A DNA stretch of 64,000 nt from an uncultured Acidobacteriia bacterium (GCA_903909435.1 CAIVVT010000195.1:1-64000); one strand, 5' to 3'. Shown: positions 30,007 through 40,261, counted from the first letter of the stretch. Translations and numbers: made by a program. Notes: generated by a model not told the origin, from the sequence alone.

Positions 30007-32357
30007 GCCCTCGGTCGCCTGCCTTGCTTGCCGGGCCTGTGGGGTTTGCCGGGCTTGCCCTGCTTGCCCGGCTGCTCGGGCACCACCAGTGCGAACAGCA
30101 GCTTCTTGTCCATCTCCTCGATGCGGTACAGGCGCACCTGCAGGCGGTCTCCGATGCGGATCTCGGCCTGGCCGCGATCGGCGACAATCTTGCGCGTGTT
30201 TTCCTGCCACGTCCAGCGCCCGTTGGGCAGCGTGTCGATCAGCACCAGGCCCTCCACGAAGAGGTCGTCCAACTCGACGAAGAAGCCGAACTTCATCGTG
30301 CTGATGACCAGGGCGGGGAAGTCGTCGCCCACCCGGTCGAGCATGAAGCGGACTTTCTTCCACTCGATGAGATCGCGCTCCGCTTCGGCGGCCTTGCGCT
30401 CCGTGTCCGAACACTGCATGGCCACCGGTTCCAGCGGCCCTTCGTCGTAGAGTTGCCCGTCGAGCAGCCCGCCCAGCAGTCGGTGTACGATCAGGTCGGG
30501 GTAGCGGCGGATGGGCGACGTGAAGTGCGTATAGCTCTTCGCCGCCAGCGCGAAGTGGCCGGCGTTGACGGTGCTGTAGCGGGCCTGCTTCAGCGAGCGC
30601 AGCATCAGGTAATTCAGGATGCGTTCCTCGGGCCGTCCGGCCAGCTTCTCAACCAGTCGCTGGTACATCTGCGAGGTCACCTGCATGCGCTCGTCGGCGC
30701 GTACGATGTCCTTGCGGACCTTGCGCCCGTCGCGCTTGCGGTCCACCACACCGAAGCGCTTCACCGGGATCGCGGCCAGTCCGAGAGTGTGGCCGAAGCG
30801 CAGCGCGAGTTCCTCGAAGTCCTGCACACGCGACGGGTCTGGCGGCTCGTGGATGCGGTAGATCGACTCGGGCAGCTTCGCCTCCAGGTGCCCGGCAACG
30901 GACTCGTTGGCCGCCAGCATGAACTCCTCGATCAGCCGGTGCGCGAACAGGCGCTCGCTGCGGCGGATGCCCTTCATGGCGCCCTGCTCGTCGAACTCGA
31001 TCACCGGTTCCGGCAGGTCGAAGTCGATGGAGCCGCGTTTGTACCTGCGCCGGTTCAGCACCTCGGCGAGTTCCTTCATCAGCTCGAAGCGTGCCACCAG
31101 CGGGGCGTAGCGCTGGCGTTGCTCGGCATCGCCGTCGAGGATGAGTTGCACGTTGGTGTAGGTCATGCGCTCGGCGCTGCGGATGACGCCGCGGCAGAAG
31201 TCGCGCGCGACCACCTCGCCCTTAGCGTCGAACTCCAGCACTGCCGACATGGTCAGTCGGTCCACGCCGGGCTTCAGCGAACAGACCTCCGTGCTGAGTT
31301 CCAGCGGCAGCATCGGCACCGCACGGTCCGGGAAGTAGACGCTGGTGCCGCGGCGCACGGCCTCGACGTCGATGGGCGAGCCGGGTCGAACGTAATGGCT
31401 TACGTCAGCGATGTGGACGTGCAGTACGAAGTGGGCGTTCGGCAGGCGATCCACGTAGACGGCGTCGTCGAAGTCGCGTGCGGTCTCGCCGTCAATCGTG
31501 ACGCAGGGCTGTTCGCGAAAGTCGCGCCGCCCGCGCAACTCCGCTTCGGCGATGGTGGGCGGGACGGCCTGCGCCTGCTCCAGTACCTCGGCGGGGAAAC
31601 GATTCGGGAGGTGGTGCTTGAGGATGGTAACTTCGACATCGACGCCGAAGTCGTCCGGATGGCCCAGGATCTCGACCACGCGGCCCACGGCGTTGTCGTC
31701 ATCGTCCTCGGGGTACTCGACGATCTCGACATTGACGATCATGCCGTTCATGTCTTCGGGACTGTGGATGTCGAGCTTGCGCAAACCGATGCGGTCGGGC
31801 GAGGACTCCTGGCGCGGCAGCTCCATTCCCTCGGGGATCAGGATCGATTGCCGGATGCGGGATTCCTGCGGGACCACGTAGTTCTCGCGCCGGCCGACGC
31901 GAAACTCGCCCACCACGGTGGGATGGGCACGCGAGAGAATCCTGACGACGGAACCTTCGGCTTTGCCCTCGCGCCCCAATCGTCCGATGCGGACCAGAAC
32001 GCGGTCGCCGTGCATGCCGCGCCCCTCCGCGCCAGGCGGCAGGAAAACGTCTCCCTTGATGAAGGTCAGCGGGCGGTCGGAGGTCAAAAAACCATAGCCG
32101 TCACGATGCAGGTTCAGCTTGCCGGTGGCATACTCCTGCTGCCGCTCGGGCAGGGCGTAATGGCCTCGGATTTCGATCAGCGCGCCGCGAGCCGAGAGGG
32201 CGTCCAGCGCCTCTTCCAACCCCTGCCGGGCCTCGCCGCGCAGTCCTAGTTCCCGGGCGAGCGTCTTGGCGTTGGCGCGCCCGTGCGGCAGAACGGCCAG
32301 CCGTTCGAGGATCTGGGTTTCCAATCCGGAAGCGTTGAGCGGGCTAGACTGTGCCAC
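30003..32357 (-). CDS. rnr: Ribonuclease R
   Basis: Processive 3'-5' exoribonuclease degrading structured RNA. 784 aa. A winged-helix-like N-terminus is followed by cold-shock domains (DGYGFLTSDR...FIKGDVFLPP). The RNB catalytic domain has CVTIDGETARDFDDAVYVDRLP, with the expected Asp cluster, and HIADVSHYVRPGSPID. ARYSTVNAGHFALAAKSYTHFTSPIRRYPDL is a family signature. An S1 domain near 690-760 (STMKFGFFVELDDLFVEGLV) and a basic Lys/Pro/Gly-rich tail end the protein. It starts with GTG at 32357 and no Shine-Dalgarno. A TATACT box 8 nt upstream suggests a nearly leaderless mRNA. A 741-codon frame on the other strand is a shadow. Confidence 0.94.
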   Translation of the reverse strand: MAQSSPLNASGLETQILERLAVLPHGRANAKTLARELGLRGEARQGLEEALDALSARGALIEIRGHYALPERQQEYATGKLNLHRDGYGFLTSDRPLTFIKGDVFLPPGAEGRGMHGDRVLVRIGRLGREGKAEGSVVRILSRAHPTVVGEFRVGRRENYVVPQESRIRQSILIPEGMELPRQESSPDRIGLRKLDIHSPEDMNGMIVNVEIVEYPEDDDDNAVGRVVEILGHPDDFGVDVEVTILKHHLPNRFPAEVLEQAQAVPPTIAEAELRGRRDFREQPCVTIDGETARDFDDAVYVDRLPNAHFVLHVHIADVSHYVRPGSPIDVEAVRRGTSVYFPDRAVPMLPLELSTEVCSLKPGVDRLTMSAVLEFDAKGEVVARDFCRGVIRSAERMTYTNVQLILDGDAEQRQRYAPLVARFELMKELAEVLNRRRYKRGSIDFDLPEPVIEFDEQGAMKGIRRSERLFAHRLIEEFMLAANESVAGHLEAKLPESIYRIHEPPDPSRVQDFEELALRFGHTLGLAAIPVKRFGVVDRKRDGRKVRKDIVRADERMQVTSQMYQRLVEKLAGRPEERILNYLMLRSLKQARYSTVNAGHFALAAKSYTHFTSPIRRYPDLIVHRLLGGLLDGQLYDEGPLEPVAMQCSDTERKAAEAERDLIEWKKVRFMLDRVGDDFPALVISTMKFGFFVELDDLFVEGLVLIDTLPNGRWTWQENTRKIVADRGQAEIRIGDRLQVRLYRIEEMDKKLLFALVVPEQPGKQGKPGKPHRPGKQGRRPRA

Positions 32358-32364
32358 ACCGCTA

Positions 32365-32370
32365 AGTATA
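32365..32370 (-). promoter_or_regulatory. Candidate -10 box of rnr, near-leaderless start
   Basis: The minus strand reads TATACT, 5 of 6 matches to the sigma-70 -10 box, ending 7 nt before the GTG start of rnr. A transcript starting 6-8 nt downstream would begin at or next to the start codon. No good -35 box is visible. Confidence 0.35.
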
Positions 32371-32384
32371 GAAGCAGTGGAGAG

Positions 32385-32506
32385 CCCGAAACGAAGCCGC
32401 GACCGTCAGGGAGCGGTTGGTACTACGTCATTCTCGGCAAACCTCTCAGACAAGAGCAGATGAGCGGGCCTCAACCGCTCCCCGAGGGTCGCGGCTCCGT
32501 TTCGGG
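32385..32506. repeat. 34-bp inverted repeat between rnr and the adenosine kinase gene
   Basis: The left arm (32385-32418, starting CCCGAAACGAAGCCGCGACC) and the right arm (32473-32506, ending CGGCTCCGTTTCGGG) are reverse complements at 31 of 34 positions. Two of the three mismatches still allow G-U pairs in a plus-strand RNA. The arms flank 54 nt that code for nothing evident. The unit looks like a dispersed palindromic or MITE-like intergenic element. It separates two divergent genes. Confidence 0.75.
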
Positions 32507-32530
32507 GTTGGAGGTGGTATAAGAGTCGGC

Positions 32531-33013
32531 ATGGAACTGAGATCCGTCGCACTGGAGATTCCCGAAGACGCCAACGTGATTTTCGGGCAAAGCCACTTCA
32601 TCAAGACCGTCGAGGATCTGTACGAGGCCATTGTCAACACGGTCCCGCATGCCAAGTTCGGCATCGCTTTCTGCGAGGCGTCTGGGTCGTGCCTGATACG
32701 CGTGGAAGGCAATGATGAGGATCTCAAAAATGCCGCCGTGCGCAACGCCCAAGCCGTAGGCGCAGGCCACACGTTCATCATCCTGGTGCGTCAGGCCTTT
32801 CCCATCAACCTGCTGACTCGCATCAAGGACGTGCCTGAGGTTGTCGGCCTGTTTTGTGCGACCGCCAATCCGGTGGAAGTGATCATCGCTGAAAGCGAAC
32901 TAGGCCGCGGAGTGCTTGGTGTGATCGACGGATCGTCGCCTAAGGGCGTCGAGCAGCCTTCCGATGTTCACTGGCGGCATGATCTACTGAGGAAGTTCGG
33001 CTACAAACTGTAA
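32531..33013 (+). CDS. Adenosine-specific kinase (DUF355)
   Basis: A 160-aa protein of the adenosine-specific kinase / DUF355 family, known mainly from archaea and scattered bacteria. The start is the ATG at 32531. The frame runs further upstream through the inverted repeat without conserved sequence. Characteristic parts are [78 protein letters not shown] and [15 protein letters not shown]. The biochemical activity of the family rests on limited work, and its physiological role is unclear. It is monocistronic, divergent from rnr, with no known purine-salvage gene adjacent. Confidence 0.85.
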   Translation: MELRSVALEIPEDANVIFGQSHFIKTVEDLYEAIVNTVPHAKFGIAFCEASGSCLIRVEGNDEDLKNAAVRNAQAVGAGHTFIILVRQAFPINLLTRIKDVPEVVGLFCATANPVEVIIAESELGRGVLGVIDGSSPKGVEQPSDVHWRHDLLRKFGYKL

Positions 33014-33390
33014 TCGGGGTCCGGGAACTGGACAGCACGGTGTTTTCCCGGGGCACGCTGAATGGCTGGAGCGGAGCAGGCACTCGGCTCGGACGCTGGC
33101 TGTTAGCGTTTTGCGCACCAGGGCTTCCTTGAGAGGATGGCAGAAGCGGGGAAGCACGAACGGGCTCTGGATGACACGCTGCCTGGCTGGGGGACAGTGC
33201 CTTCAATAAGCGGCGGCAGAAGCCAAGGAACTCCTGAAATCAGCGGTTTTCTGAAAAAATACCCGTTCAGATTCAATAACATACATAGCGAGCAGGGGCT
33301 AGAGCTCAGCGTCTTTGATATCAATGCAACGATCACCGAGCGGCGAAGAGTCGAGGGATTCGAATCCATAATCGCCGGGAGCCGTCAGCA
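33014..33390. other. Gene-free stretch after the adenosine kinase gene
   Basis: About 375 nt. A plus-strand frame from 33137 runs through it and into the antisense of the next gene, but shows no conserved composition. I see no terminator, RNA gene or repeat I can name. Confidence 0.45.
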
Positions 33391-34629
33391 CTACTTCGCG
33401 AGCTTGAATTCAGGACCGACGCCCAGCAGGCGCCCGAGTCCCAACCAACGCGAAGACCGGGCCATGCTAACCTGTTGTTCCAGGTGTTCGTGAGCCTCGC
33501 TGAGCCGCCTGTGTGCCGCTTCGATATCGGTCAGGCCGAGTTGAGTCTGCTCCAGGCGGGCCCTGGTCTGCTGGAGGTCCGAGAGGCATCCGTCACGCGT
33601 GGCTTGAAGCTTGCTGTGAGCGAGGTCCAGCTCCGAGTGTGCCGCCTCCAGGCTCGCCAGTTGGAGCAGCACCTGCTCGAGGCGTGACCGCGTCGCACCG
33701 AGCTCCAGCAGGTTCTGGTCGTGCTTATGTTGAACGCGGTCTGCAGTTAACGACGCGAACGCCCGCTCGCCTTCCAGTCGCTGTATCCTGAAGCGATACT
33801 CCAACTCTGCTAGTTCCGAAGTCTGATTCGACCCTGATTCAACGCTCTCCCCATGCGGCCACAGCCGGAACACGAAGTGCGGCCAGATCTGCTCGCAATT
33901 CAAACCGTCGCGCCGGATCACGAGGTCTTCCACGACCTCAGTCGCGCCCAGGCAACTGGAGGAATGAGCGTCGTCGAACACAACGTATCCCCCCGGAACC
34001 ATCCACGGGCGGATGGCCTCGTAGGAATAGGCAACCGCCGGACGTATGTCGCAATCGATGTGCGCCAGCAGCAGAGGCGCCGCGCCTCCGAGTTGTGCGG
34101 GCGCAGTCTCTTCGAACGTCCCTTGCACGAATTCAAGCCAGTCCGAGAGCCCGCTGGATTCGACGTAGGCGCGCAGTTCGGCCAGATCGACCCCGGAGAA
34201 ATCGCCTGCGTTGTGCGCATCCACCGCCTTGTCGGTGGGCGGCATTCCCTCGAAGGTGTCCAGCCCGTAAACGCGCACGGGCAGGCCGAGGCGCCGGCAG
34301 ACGGCGGCCAGAAAGATGGCGCTGCCCCCGCGGTAACTGCCGAATTCGAAGATCGAACCGGAAGCCGTGCCGGATTGCTCCAGCACGCGGGGGAGAAAGT
34401 ATTTCGCCAGCAGGAACAGGTTCATGCGGCACGGCTCGGCCTGGATGGTGCGGCCGTGAGCCAGGGACATGGCGTCAACGTAAACCGAGTCCGCCAGCAC
34501 CTCCTCGCGCATTCCGCCATACTCCAGGCCCCAGCCGCGTGCATAGCCGTCCCGCGCCGATCGGCCTTTCCTAAGCCCGTCGTGCTTGAGGTCTAGAGGA
34601 TAATCGCCGGTCTCGAAGTAATTGGGCAT
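33391..34629 (-). CDS. TylF-like O-methyltransferase with C-terminal coiled coil
   Basis: A 412-aa two-part protein. Residues about 60-265 form a class-I SAM methyltransferase of the macrocin O-methyltransferase (TylF) group: SIFEFGSYRGGSAIFLAAVCRRLG (SAM loop), VRVYGLDTFEGMPP, LLLAHIDCDIRPAVAYSYEAI and GGYVVFDDAHSSSCLGAT. Residues about 270-390 form a long coiled coil (LAELEYRFRIQRLEGERAFASL and following heptads). The last 20 residues (RSSRWLGLGRLLGVGPEF) resemble the amphipathic tail seen in polysaccharide glycosyltransferases. This suggests modification of a surface polysaccharide at the membrane. No other surface-polysaccharide genes are adjacent. Confidence 0.82.
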   Translation of the reverse strand: MPNYFETGDYPLDLKHDGLRKGRSARDGYARGWGLEYGGMREEVLADSVYVDAMSLAHGRTIQAEPCRMNLFLLAKYFLPRVLEQSGTASGSIFEFGSYRGGSAIFLAAVCRRLGLPVRVYGLDTFEGMPPTDKAVDAHNAGDFSGVDLAELRAYVESSGLSDWLEFVQGTFEETAPAQLGGAAPLLLAHIDCDIRPAVAYSYEAIRPWMVPGGYVVFDDAHSSSCLGATEVVEDLVIRRDGLNCEQIWPHFVFRLWPHGESVESGSNQTSELAELEYRFRIQRLEGERAFASLTADRVQHKHDQNLLELGATRSRLEQVLLQLASLEAAHSELDLAHSKLQATRDGCLSDLQQTRARLEQTQLGLTDIEAAHRRLSEAHEHLEQQVSMARSSRWLGLGRLLGVGPEFKLAK

Positions 34630-34735
34630 GAGTGCTGTTTGCAGTGTTGCCTAACGCCGCTTGCGGAGGCAGGCATCAGCCTCCACGTGGTTAGATGCGG
34701 CGCGCCTGAGGACCCGCCGCTGTAAGCCCGTGCCG

Positions 34736-36094
34736 CTAACGGCCGAGCAACTCCAGGTACTTCATAACCGACTCGATGCCGCGATACAGATTCGGCAGGT
34801 GGAACTTCTCGTTCGGCGAATGCAGGTTGTCGTCCGGCAGGCCGAAGCCCATCAGCACGCTCGGCACTCCCAGGTGCTCGCGGAACGATCCGGCGATGGG
34901 AATCGATCCACCGCAGCGCATGAACACGGTCTTGCGTCCGAACACTGCGTCCAGCGCCTCGCATGCCTTGCTAATGAACGGGCTGGAGACATCGACGACC
35001 GATGCCGGGGCGGAACTCAGCAGCTTGAATTCGGCCTTGACGCCCTTGGGGCATGCCGCGGCGATCGCTTCTTTGATCAGTGCGACGATCTCGTCGGGCC
35101 GCTGGTCGGGCACCAGGCGGGTGCTGATCTTCACGCTGGCTCGCGCCGGGATCACGGTCTTGGCGCCGTCGCCCACGAAGCCCCCGCGGATGCCATGCAC
35201 TTCGAACGTGGGTCGCGCCCACACGCGCTCGAGCACCGAATAGCCAGGCTCGCCGGTCAGCTTGGGCGAGCCCACCTCTTTTTCGCGGTACTCATTCTCG
35301 TCGAACGGCAGCGACCGCCAGGCCTCCAGTTCAGCCTCGGCGGGAGCCTTCACCCGCTCGTAGAAGCGCGGGATCAGGACGCGCCCGTCGCGGTGTTTCA
35401 ACGCCGTCAGGATCTCGGCGATGGCCATCAGCACGTTCGGCGCGGCGCCGCCGTAAGAGCCGGAGTGCAGGTCCTGCCGGGCGCCTTCCACCGCAATCTC
35501 ACCGTAAACCAGCCCGCGCAGCCCGGTCGTTAGCGTCGGAAGGCCCGCCGCGAACATCTCGGTATCGCAGATCACCACCGCATCGCAGGCCAGCTCCGCC
35601 GGCCTTTCGGCGACGTACGTTTCGATGCTTTCGCCGCCCGACTCTTCCTCGCCCTCGATCAGGAACTTCACGTTGACCGGCAGTGATCCGTTCAACTGCA
35701 TCAGCCGCTCGACGGCCTTCACCAGGATCCACACCTGGCCCTTGTCGTCGCTGGTGCCCCGGCCGAAAAGATCGTCGCCGCGCTGTTCCGGCTCAAACGG
35801 CGGGGACTTCCACTCGTCCAGCGGATCGGGCGGTTGCACGTCGTAGTGGCCGTACAGCAGCATGGTGGGTTTGCCGGGCGCGCCCGTCCATGCACCGTAG
35901 ACCAGCGGGTTTCCGCCGCCGCGCGTGATCTGGCAGGTCTCGGTGATGCCGGCGCGCTTCAGTGCGGCCTCGGTGAAATCCGCCGCTCGCTGGATGTCCG
36001 GCTTGTGTTCCGGCAGCGCGCTGATGCTGGGGATACGCAGGAACTCTTTCAATTGCTCCAGCGCTTCGGTCTGGAATCGTTCGTCTTGGCTCAT
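34736..36094 (-). CDS. M20-family dipeptidase
   Basis: A 452-aa di-zinc peptidase of the M20 family, probably cleaving dipeptides or carnosine-like substrates. Metal and catalytic residues are visible: [13 protein letters not shown] (His-x-Asp), [11 protein letters not shown] (bridging Asp), [13 protein letters not shown] (catalytic Glu and ligand), VICDTEMF (Asp) and a late [11 protein letters not shown] region with [18 protein letters not shown] (His). The dimerisation domain lies in the middle third. There is no signal peptide, so it is cytoplasmic. Start ATG at 36094. The YyaL-like gene is divergent, 52 nt away, so the two share a control region. Confidence 0.9.
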   Translation of the reverse strand: MSQDERFQTEALEQLKEFLRIPSISALPEHKPDIQRAADFTEAALKRAGITETCQITRGGGNPLVYGAWTGAPGKPTMLLYGHYDVQPPDPLDEWKSPPFEPEQRGDDLFGRGTSDDKGQVWILVKAVERLMQLNGSLPVNVKFLIEGEEESGGESIETYVAERPAELACDAVVICDTEMFAAGLPTLTTGLRGLVYGEIAVEGARQDLHSGSYGGAAPNVLMAIAEILTALKHRDGRVLIPRFYERVKAPAEAELEAWRSLPFDENEYREKEVGSPKLTGEPGYSVLERVWARPTFEVHGIRGGFVGDGAKTVIPARASVKISTRLVPDQRPDEIVALIKEAIAAACPKGVKAEFKLLSSAPASVVDVSSPFISKACEALDAVFGRKTVFMRCGGSIPIAGSFREHLGVPSVLMGFGLPDDNLHSPNEKFHLPNLYRGIESVMKYLELLGR

Positions 36095-36146
36095 GAATCA
36101 AAACTCCAGAGCCAGCATAGCCGCTTTCCTTGCTCTTCCACAAAGC

Positions 36147-38207
36147 ATGCACACAAACAAACTGATCCACGAAAAGAGCCCGTACCTGCTGCAGCACGCC
36201 CACAACCCCGTGGACTGGCTGCCGTGGGGGGACGTGGCGTTCCGTAAAGCGCGGGAAGAGGACAAGCCGATCTTCCTTTCGGTGGGCTACTCCACGTGCC
36301 ACTGGTGCCACGTGATGGAGCGGGAGTCATTCGAAAACGAAGACATCGCGGCCATTTTGAACGAGGACTTCGTGCCGGTGAAGGTGGACCGGGAAGAGCG
36401 CCCGGACGTGGATCGCGTCTACATGCTGTTCGTGCAGGCGACCACTGGCGGCGGTGGTTGGCCGATGTCGGTCTGGCTGACCCCGGAATTGAAGCCGTTT
36501 TTTGGCGGGACCTATTTTGCGCCCGACGCCCGGTACGGGCGGCCAGGATTCCGCAGTATCCTGGGCCAACTGGCAGCGGCCTGGAAGACCCAGCGCGCCA
36601 AGCTGATCGAGTCCTCGGAACAGGTACTCGTGGATTTGAAGCGCTATACGAGCGTCGATGAGAGCCTGCCGGGCCTGCCGTCGCCGGACGCTCCGCGCGC
36701 TTGTTTCCTGGGACTATGCCGCGGTTTCGACGCCAAACTGGGCGGATTTGGCGGCGCGCCGAAATTCCCGCGTCCGGTCAATCTGAACTTTCTGTTCCGC
36801 TACTGGGAGAGTACCGGCGAGGAAGACGCGCGCGAGATGGCTTTGCTCACGCTTCGCGAAATGGCGAAGGGTGGGATGCACGACCAGCTTGGCGGCGGTT
36901 TCCACCGCTACTCCGTGGATCAGTACTGGTTCGTTCCGCACTTCGAGAAGATGCTGTACGACCAGGCGCAACTCGCCATTTCATACATTGATGCCTACCA
37001 GAGTACAGGAGACGAACAATACGCACGCGTGGCACGCGGCATCTTCGACTACGTTCTGCGCGATTTGCGCCATCCGGACGGTGGCTTCCACTGCGCCGAG
37101 GACGCCGACTCGGCCGGCGACGCCGCGCAGCCGGAGGAGAAGGGCGAGGGAGCATTCTACATCTGGAGTAACGAGGAACTCGAAGCGCTGCTGGGGACCG
37201 AGCGGGCAGCATGGTTCGGTCGCGTGTTCGGATGCCGCCCGAACGGCAACGTCGAAAACGATCCGCACGGCGAGTTTAGCGGGCGCAATATCCTCTTTCT
37301 GGCGGAAGAACTGCCGGAGGCCGACCGTCCGCGCTTCGCCGAGTGCCAGAAGATTCTGCTGGAAGCGCGGGGGCGCAGGCCCCGTCCGCATCTCGACGAC
37401 AAGATCCTGGCGTCCTGGAACGCGATGATGATCTCTGCCTTCGCGCGCGGCGCTCAGGCGCTGGAGCCCACCGATCCCGAGACGGCCACGCAGTATCGCG
37501 AGACCGCTGTGGGCGCATGGCGCTTCGTGATGGCGAACCTGTGCGACGTCCCGACGAAGACCGTCTACCGGCGCTGGCGTGAAGGCGAGCGCGGCGCTGA
37601 AGGGTTTCTGGACGACTACGCGGCGCTGCTGCAGGCCCACCTCGACCTGTACGAAACGACATTCAAGACCAGCTTCCTGGACATGGCCCGCTGGCTGGCC
37701 GACGTGATGCTGGAGCGTTTTGGAGACCCGGCCGGGGGTGGGCTCTTCTCCACCGCCGAGGCTCCAGATCTGATTTTGCGGATGAAAGAGGACTACGACG
37801 GAGCGGAGCCATCCGGCAATTCGATCGCGGCCGGAGCACTGCTGCGGCTGGCGGCGTACACCCTGGACGAGTCCTACCTGGCGGTGGGGCTACGCATCCT
37901 GAGCGGCTTTGCGCCGCGCTTGAACGAGCAGCCGCTGACCCTGCCCCAGATGGTTTGCGCGTGGATGTTCGAACGCGCGCCGAAGCGCCAGATCGTGATT
38001 GCAGGCCCGTCGCCGGAGCCGTTTTTGCGGGAACTGTGCCGGCGATTCCTGCCGTCCACTCTGGTTTTCGTCAACCCGGTTGACGGTGAGCTGGGCGCCA
38101 TGACCGCGGTGGACGGGAAGACGGCCGCCTACGTGTGTGAGGACTATGCCTGCCAGTTGCCGGTCACCACGGTCGAGGAACTGGCGGGACTTCTGGACGC
38201 CGATTGA
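36147..38207 (+). CDS. YyaL/spermatogenesis-associated-20-like thioredoxin-domain protein
   Basis: A 686-aa protein of the DUF255 family. The N-terminus matches closely: [29 protein letters not shown], then the thioredoxin-like site [46 protein letters not shown]. An alpha/alpha-barrel-like domain of the glycoside-hydrolase (six-hairpin) type follows, with [23 protein letters not shown] and [17 protein letters not shown]-like elements. The ATG at 36147 is the conserved start. The upstream extension overlaps the divergent dipeptidase. The reaction of this widespread family is unknown. There is no export signal. Confidence 0.92.
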   Translation: MHTNKLIHEKSPYLLQHAHNPVDWLPWGDVAFRKAREEDKPIFLSVGYSTCHWCHVMERESFENEDIAAILNEDFVPVKVDREERPDVDRVYMLFVQATTGGGGWPMSVWLTPELKPFFGGTYFAPDARYGRPGFRSILGQLAAAWKTQRAKLIESSEQVLVDLKRYTSVDESLPGLPSPDAPRACFLGLCRGFDAKLGGFGGAPKFPRPVNLNFLFRYWESTGEEDAREMALLTLREMAKGGMHDQLGGGFHRYSVDQYWFVPHFEKMLYDQAQLAISYIDAYQSTGDEQYARVARGIFDYVLRDLRHPDGGFHCAEDADSAGDAAQPEEKGEGAFYIWSNEELEALLGTERAAWFGRVFGCRPNGNVENDPHGEFSGRNILFLAEELPEADRPRFAECQKILLEARGRRPRPHLDDKILASWNAMMISAFARGAQALEPTDPETATQYRETAVGAWRFVMANLCDVPTKTVYRRWREGERGAEGFLDDYAALLQAHLDLYETTFKTSFLDMARWLADVMLERFGDPAGGGLFSTAEAPDLILRMKEDYDGAEPSGNSIAAGALLRLAAYTLDESYLAVGLRILSGFAPRLNEQPLTLPQMVCAWMFERAPKRQIVIAGPSPEPFLRELCRRFLPSTLVFVNPVDGELGAMTAVDGKTAAYVCEDYACQLPVTTVEELAGLLDAD

Positions 38208-38281
38208 CGACTTGAGGAGACCGACAGCCGAGCATACTCCCCGCCGCTCACGTTAGGCTGGAAGTAGTCCCTACTTCAACC

Positions 38282-40261
38282 ATGAAAGTAACCATCTGGC
38301 TGGGGGTAGCCCTGGCCCTATGCGAACAGCTTGCGCCCGCCGTCGGACCTGGGTCGAATTCCGCAGATGTCCCGCAACACTGGACCGCCGCCGGACCGTG
38401 GGGCGGCGGAGCGACGGCCGTTGCCGTGAACCCATCGAACCCGCGGATGCTGCTGGCTGGAGGCCGCAATTCCCTGGTGTACCGGTCGATTGACGGCGGG
38501 GAAACGTGGAGTCGGCTCGCGTTTCCGCGGCATTTTCTAGGCAAGGTCACGGCGCTGCTCTTCGATGCGAGCGACCCGGGGCATTACCTAGTGGGCATCG
38601 ACAATAACGGCTCCGTGTTCTCGGGCCTGTGGACTACGCGCGATGCGGGCAGATCCTGGACCGAGCAGGCGGACCTGGGCGGCTCTCCCGTGTATGCCAT
38701 CGCGGCCTGGAACGGAGATGCCCGCGTGCTCGCCGCCGGAACGGCTCAAGGCCTATGGATCAGCGACGATTGCGGGGCGAAATGGCGGCGGATCTCCAAG
38801 CCGTGGCTGCACGAGATGCGTGTGGTGACGGCCGTGGCGTTTTCGCCGGCGGACCGCAAGATCGTCTACGCCGGCACGCCGCACTTGCCCTGGAAAACGA
38901 GCGACGAAGGCGAGACCTGGCAATCCATCCACGAAGGCATGATCGACGACTCTGACGTCTTTTCGATCTGCATCGATCCACGAAGGCCCGAGCGGGTTCT
39001 ACTGAGCGCCTGCAGCGGCATCTACCGCACCGAAACGGGCACGGCCCCCTGGACCAAGTTCAAAGGCATACCGGCGACACTGCGCCGGACACACGCTGTG
39101 CATATCGATCCCGACCACGCGGAGGTGATCTACGCGGGGACGACGCTCGGTCTGCTGAAGTCGACCGACGGTGCAACCTTCAAGCTGATGAACAACCTGG
39201 CCATTCTGGGCATGGCCTTCGATCCTCGGGTGGCCTCCAGGTTCTATATTGCGGCCGAGGCAAGCGGGCTTTGGAAGAGCGAAGACGCCGGTAAGACGCT
39301 TCAACCGATTGGGACGGGGTTCACCACCCGGCGGGTCGGCCAGATCGTTCGAGCCGGCATGCGACTTTATCTCACGACACTTCAGGACGGGGATGCGGGG
39401 GGCCTGTTTCAGAGTGACGACAGGGGAGGCACCTGGAGACTCGTCGCTGATTCGGATCTCCTAGACGGGCAGCACTTCCAGTTCCTCGCGGCCCACCCGT
39501 CTAATTCCAATTCCATAATCGCCGGAAACACGGACCGGTTGCGGCGTACGTTAGACGCCGGCAAGTCCTGGAGAGACATCCTGATGCCGGGGAGTGTGCG
39601 AGGCAAACCTGGTGGCGATAGGGGGGCGGTGCGGCTCCAGTGCCTGGCGGCAGTCTCCGGGACAAAGACGGCAGTGCTATTTGCGGGCACGAACCGGGGC
39701 TTGTTTCGGAGTACGGACTTCGGTTCGTCATGGGTGCCAGCGAGCGTGACGAGTATCAAAATCGTACCAAGCATTCTGGGGTTGACTGTGTCGGGTCAGC
39801 GTGTTTTGGCACGGACCGGCGAATCTCTGTACCTTTCGGGAGACGCTGGGCTCAGTTGGAAGCCGCTCAGCCTATTGCTGTCGACGGCGACGATTTACGA
39901 CATTGCCTTGAGTCCACGTCCGGAGGAACCGGTGCTCCTCGCCACCGCGCAGGGCCTTTACCGCAACGAGGCGGGCTCGACGCGTTGGGAACGGATCACC
40001 GGCGGACTGCAGGCTGGAACAGTCGCTTCAGTTGTCTGGGACGGCGCGACCGGCAAGCGGGCGTGGTGCGTCCAGTTTGGAACACTCTATGAATCCCTAG
40101 ACAGCGGCAGGACATGGCGTGCCGGTCCAGGGGCCACTATTACTGACGCCTCTATTCGTAAGCTATGGGCGGATGGAGCAATTGGCAGCCGATTGCTGGC
40201 TATAACTCCCGATCTTGGGATCTTTTGTCTGGAGTTGAAAGACCAGAGAAAGGTAGAATAG
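38282..40261 (+). CDS. Secreted Asp-box (BNR) repeat beta-propeller protein
   Basis: A 659-aa exported protein. MKVTIWLGVALALCEQLAPA is a signal peptide. The rest is built of about eleven Asp-box motifs of the S/T-x-D-x-G-x-T-W type: SIDGGETWS, TRDAGRSWT, SDDCGAKWR, TSDEGETWQ, KSTDGATF, KSEDAGKTL, QSDDRGGTWR, TLDAGKSWR, STDFGSSWV, SGDAGLSWK and SLDSGRTWR. Such repeats give a beta-propeller, as in sialidases, sortilins and photosystem-assembly proteins. The catalytic residues of sialidases are not obvious, so a binding function is as likely as an enzymatic one. The OmpA-like gene follows after 21 nt and shares the terminator at 42252. Confidence 0.85.
   Translation: MKVTIWLGVALALCEQLAPAVGPGSNSADVPQHWTAAGPWGGGATAVAVNPSNPRMLLAGGRNSLVYRSIDGGETWSRLAFPRHFLGKVTALLFDASDPGHYLVGIDNNGSVFSGLWTTRDAGRSWTEQADLGGSPVYAIAAWNGDARVLAAGTAQGLWISDDCGAKWRRISKPWLHEMRVVTAVAFSPADRKIVYAGTPHLPWKTSDEGETWQSIHEGMIDDSDVFSICIDPRRPERVLLSACSGIYRTETGTAPWTKFKGIPATLRRTHAVHIDPDHAEVIYAGTTLGLLKSTDGATFKLMNNLAILGMAFDPRVASRFYIAAEASGLWKSEDAGKTLQPIGTGFTTRRVGQIVRAGMRLYLTTLQDGDAGGLFQSDDRGGTWRLVADSDLLDGQHFQFLAAHPSNSNSIIAGNTDRLRRTLDAGKSWRDILMPGSVRGKPGGDRGAVRLQCLAAVSGTKTAVLFAGTNRGLFRSTDFGSSWVPASVTSIKIVPSILGLTVSGQRVLARTGESLYLSGDAGLSWKPLSLLLSTATIYDIALSPRPEEPVLLATAQGLYRNEAGSTRWERITGGLQAGTVASVVWDGATGKRAWCVQFGTLYESLDSGRTWRAGPGATITDASIRKLWADGAIGSRLLAITPDLGIFCLELKDQRKVE

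Noticed and set aside
30024-32249. 741-codon open frame on the plus strand opposite rnr
   Set aside because: Leu/Val/Asp/His-biased composition typical of an antisense shadow, with the real RNase R domains on the other strand.
33350-33375. tRNA-like T-loop sequence (GGATTCGAATCC)
   Set aside because: The five bases on each side of the loop do not pair and no acceptor, D or anticodon arm surrounds it.
33137-33493. 118-codon plus-strand frame after the adenosine kinase gene
   Set aside because: Half of it is antisense to the methyltransferase gene, and the composition resembles no known protein.
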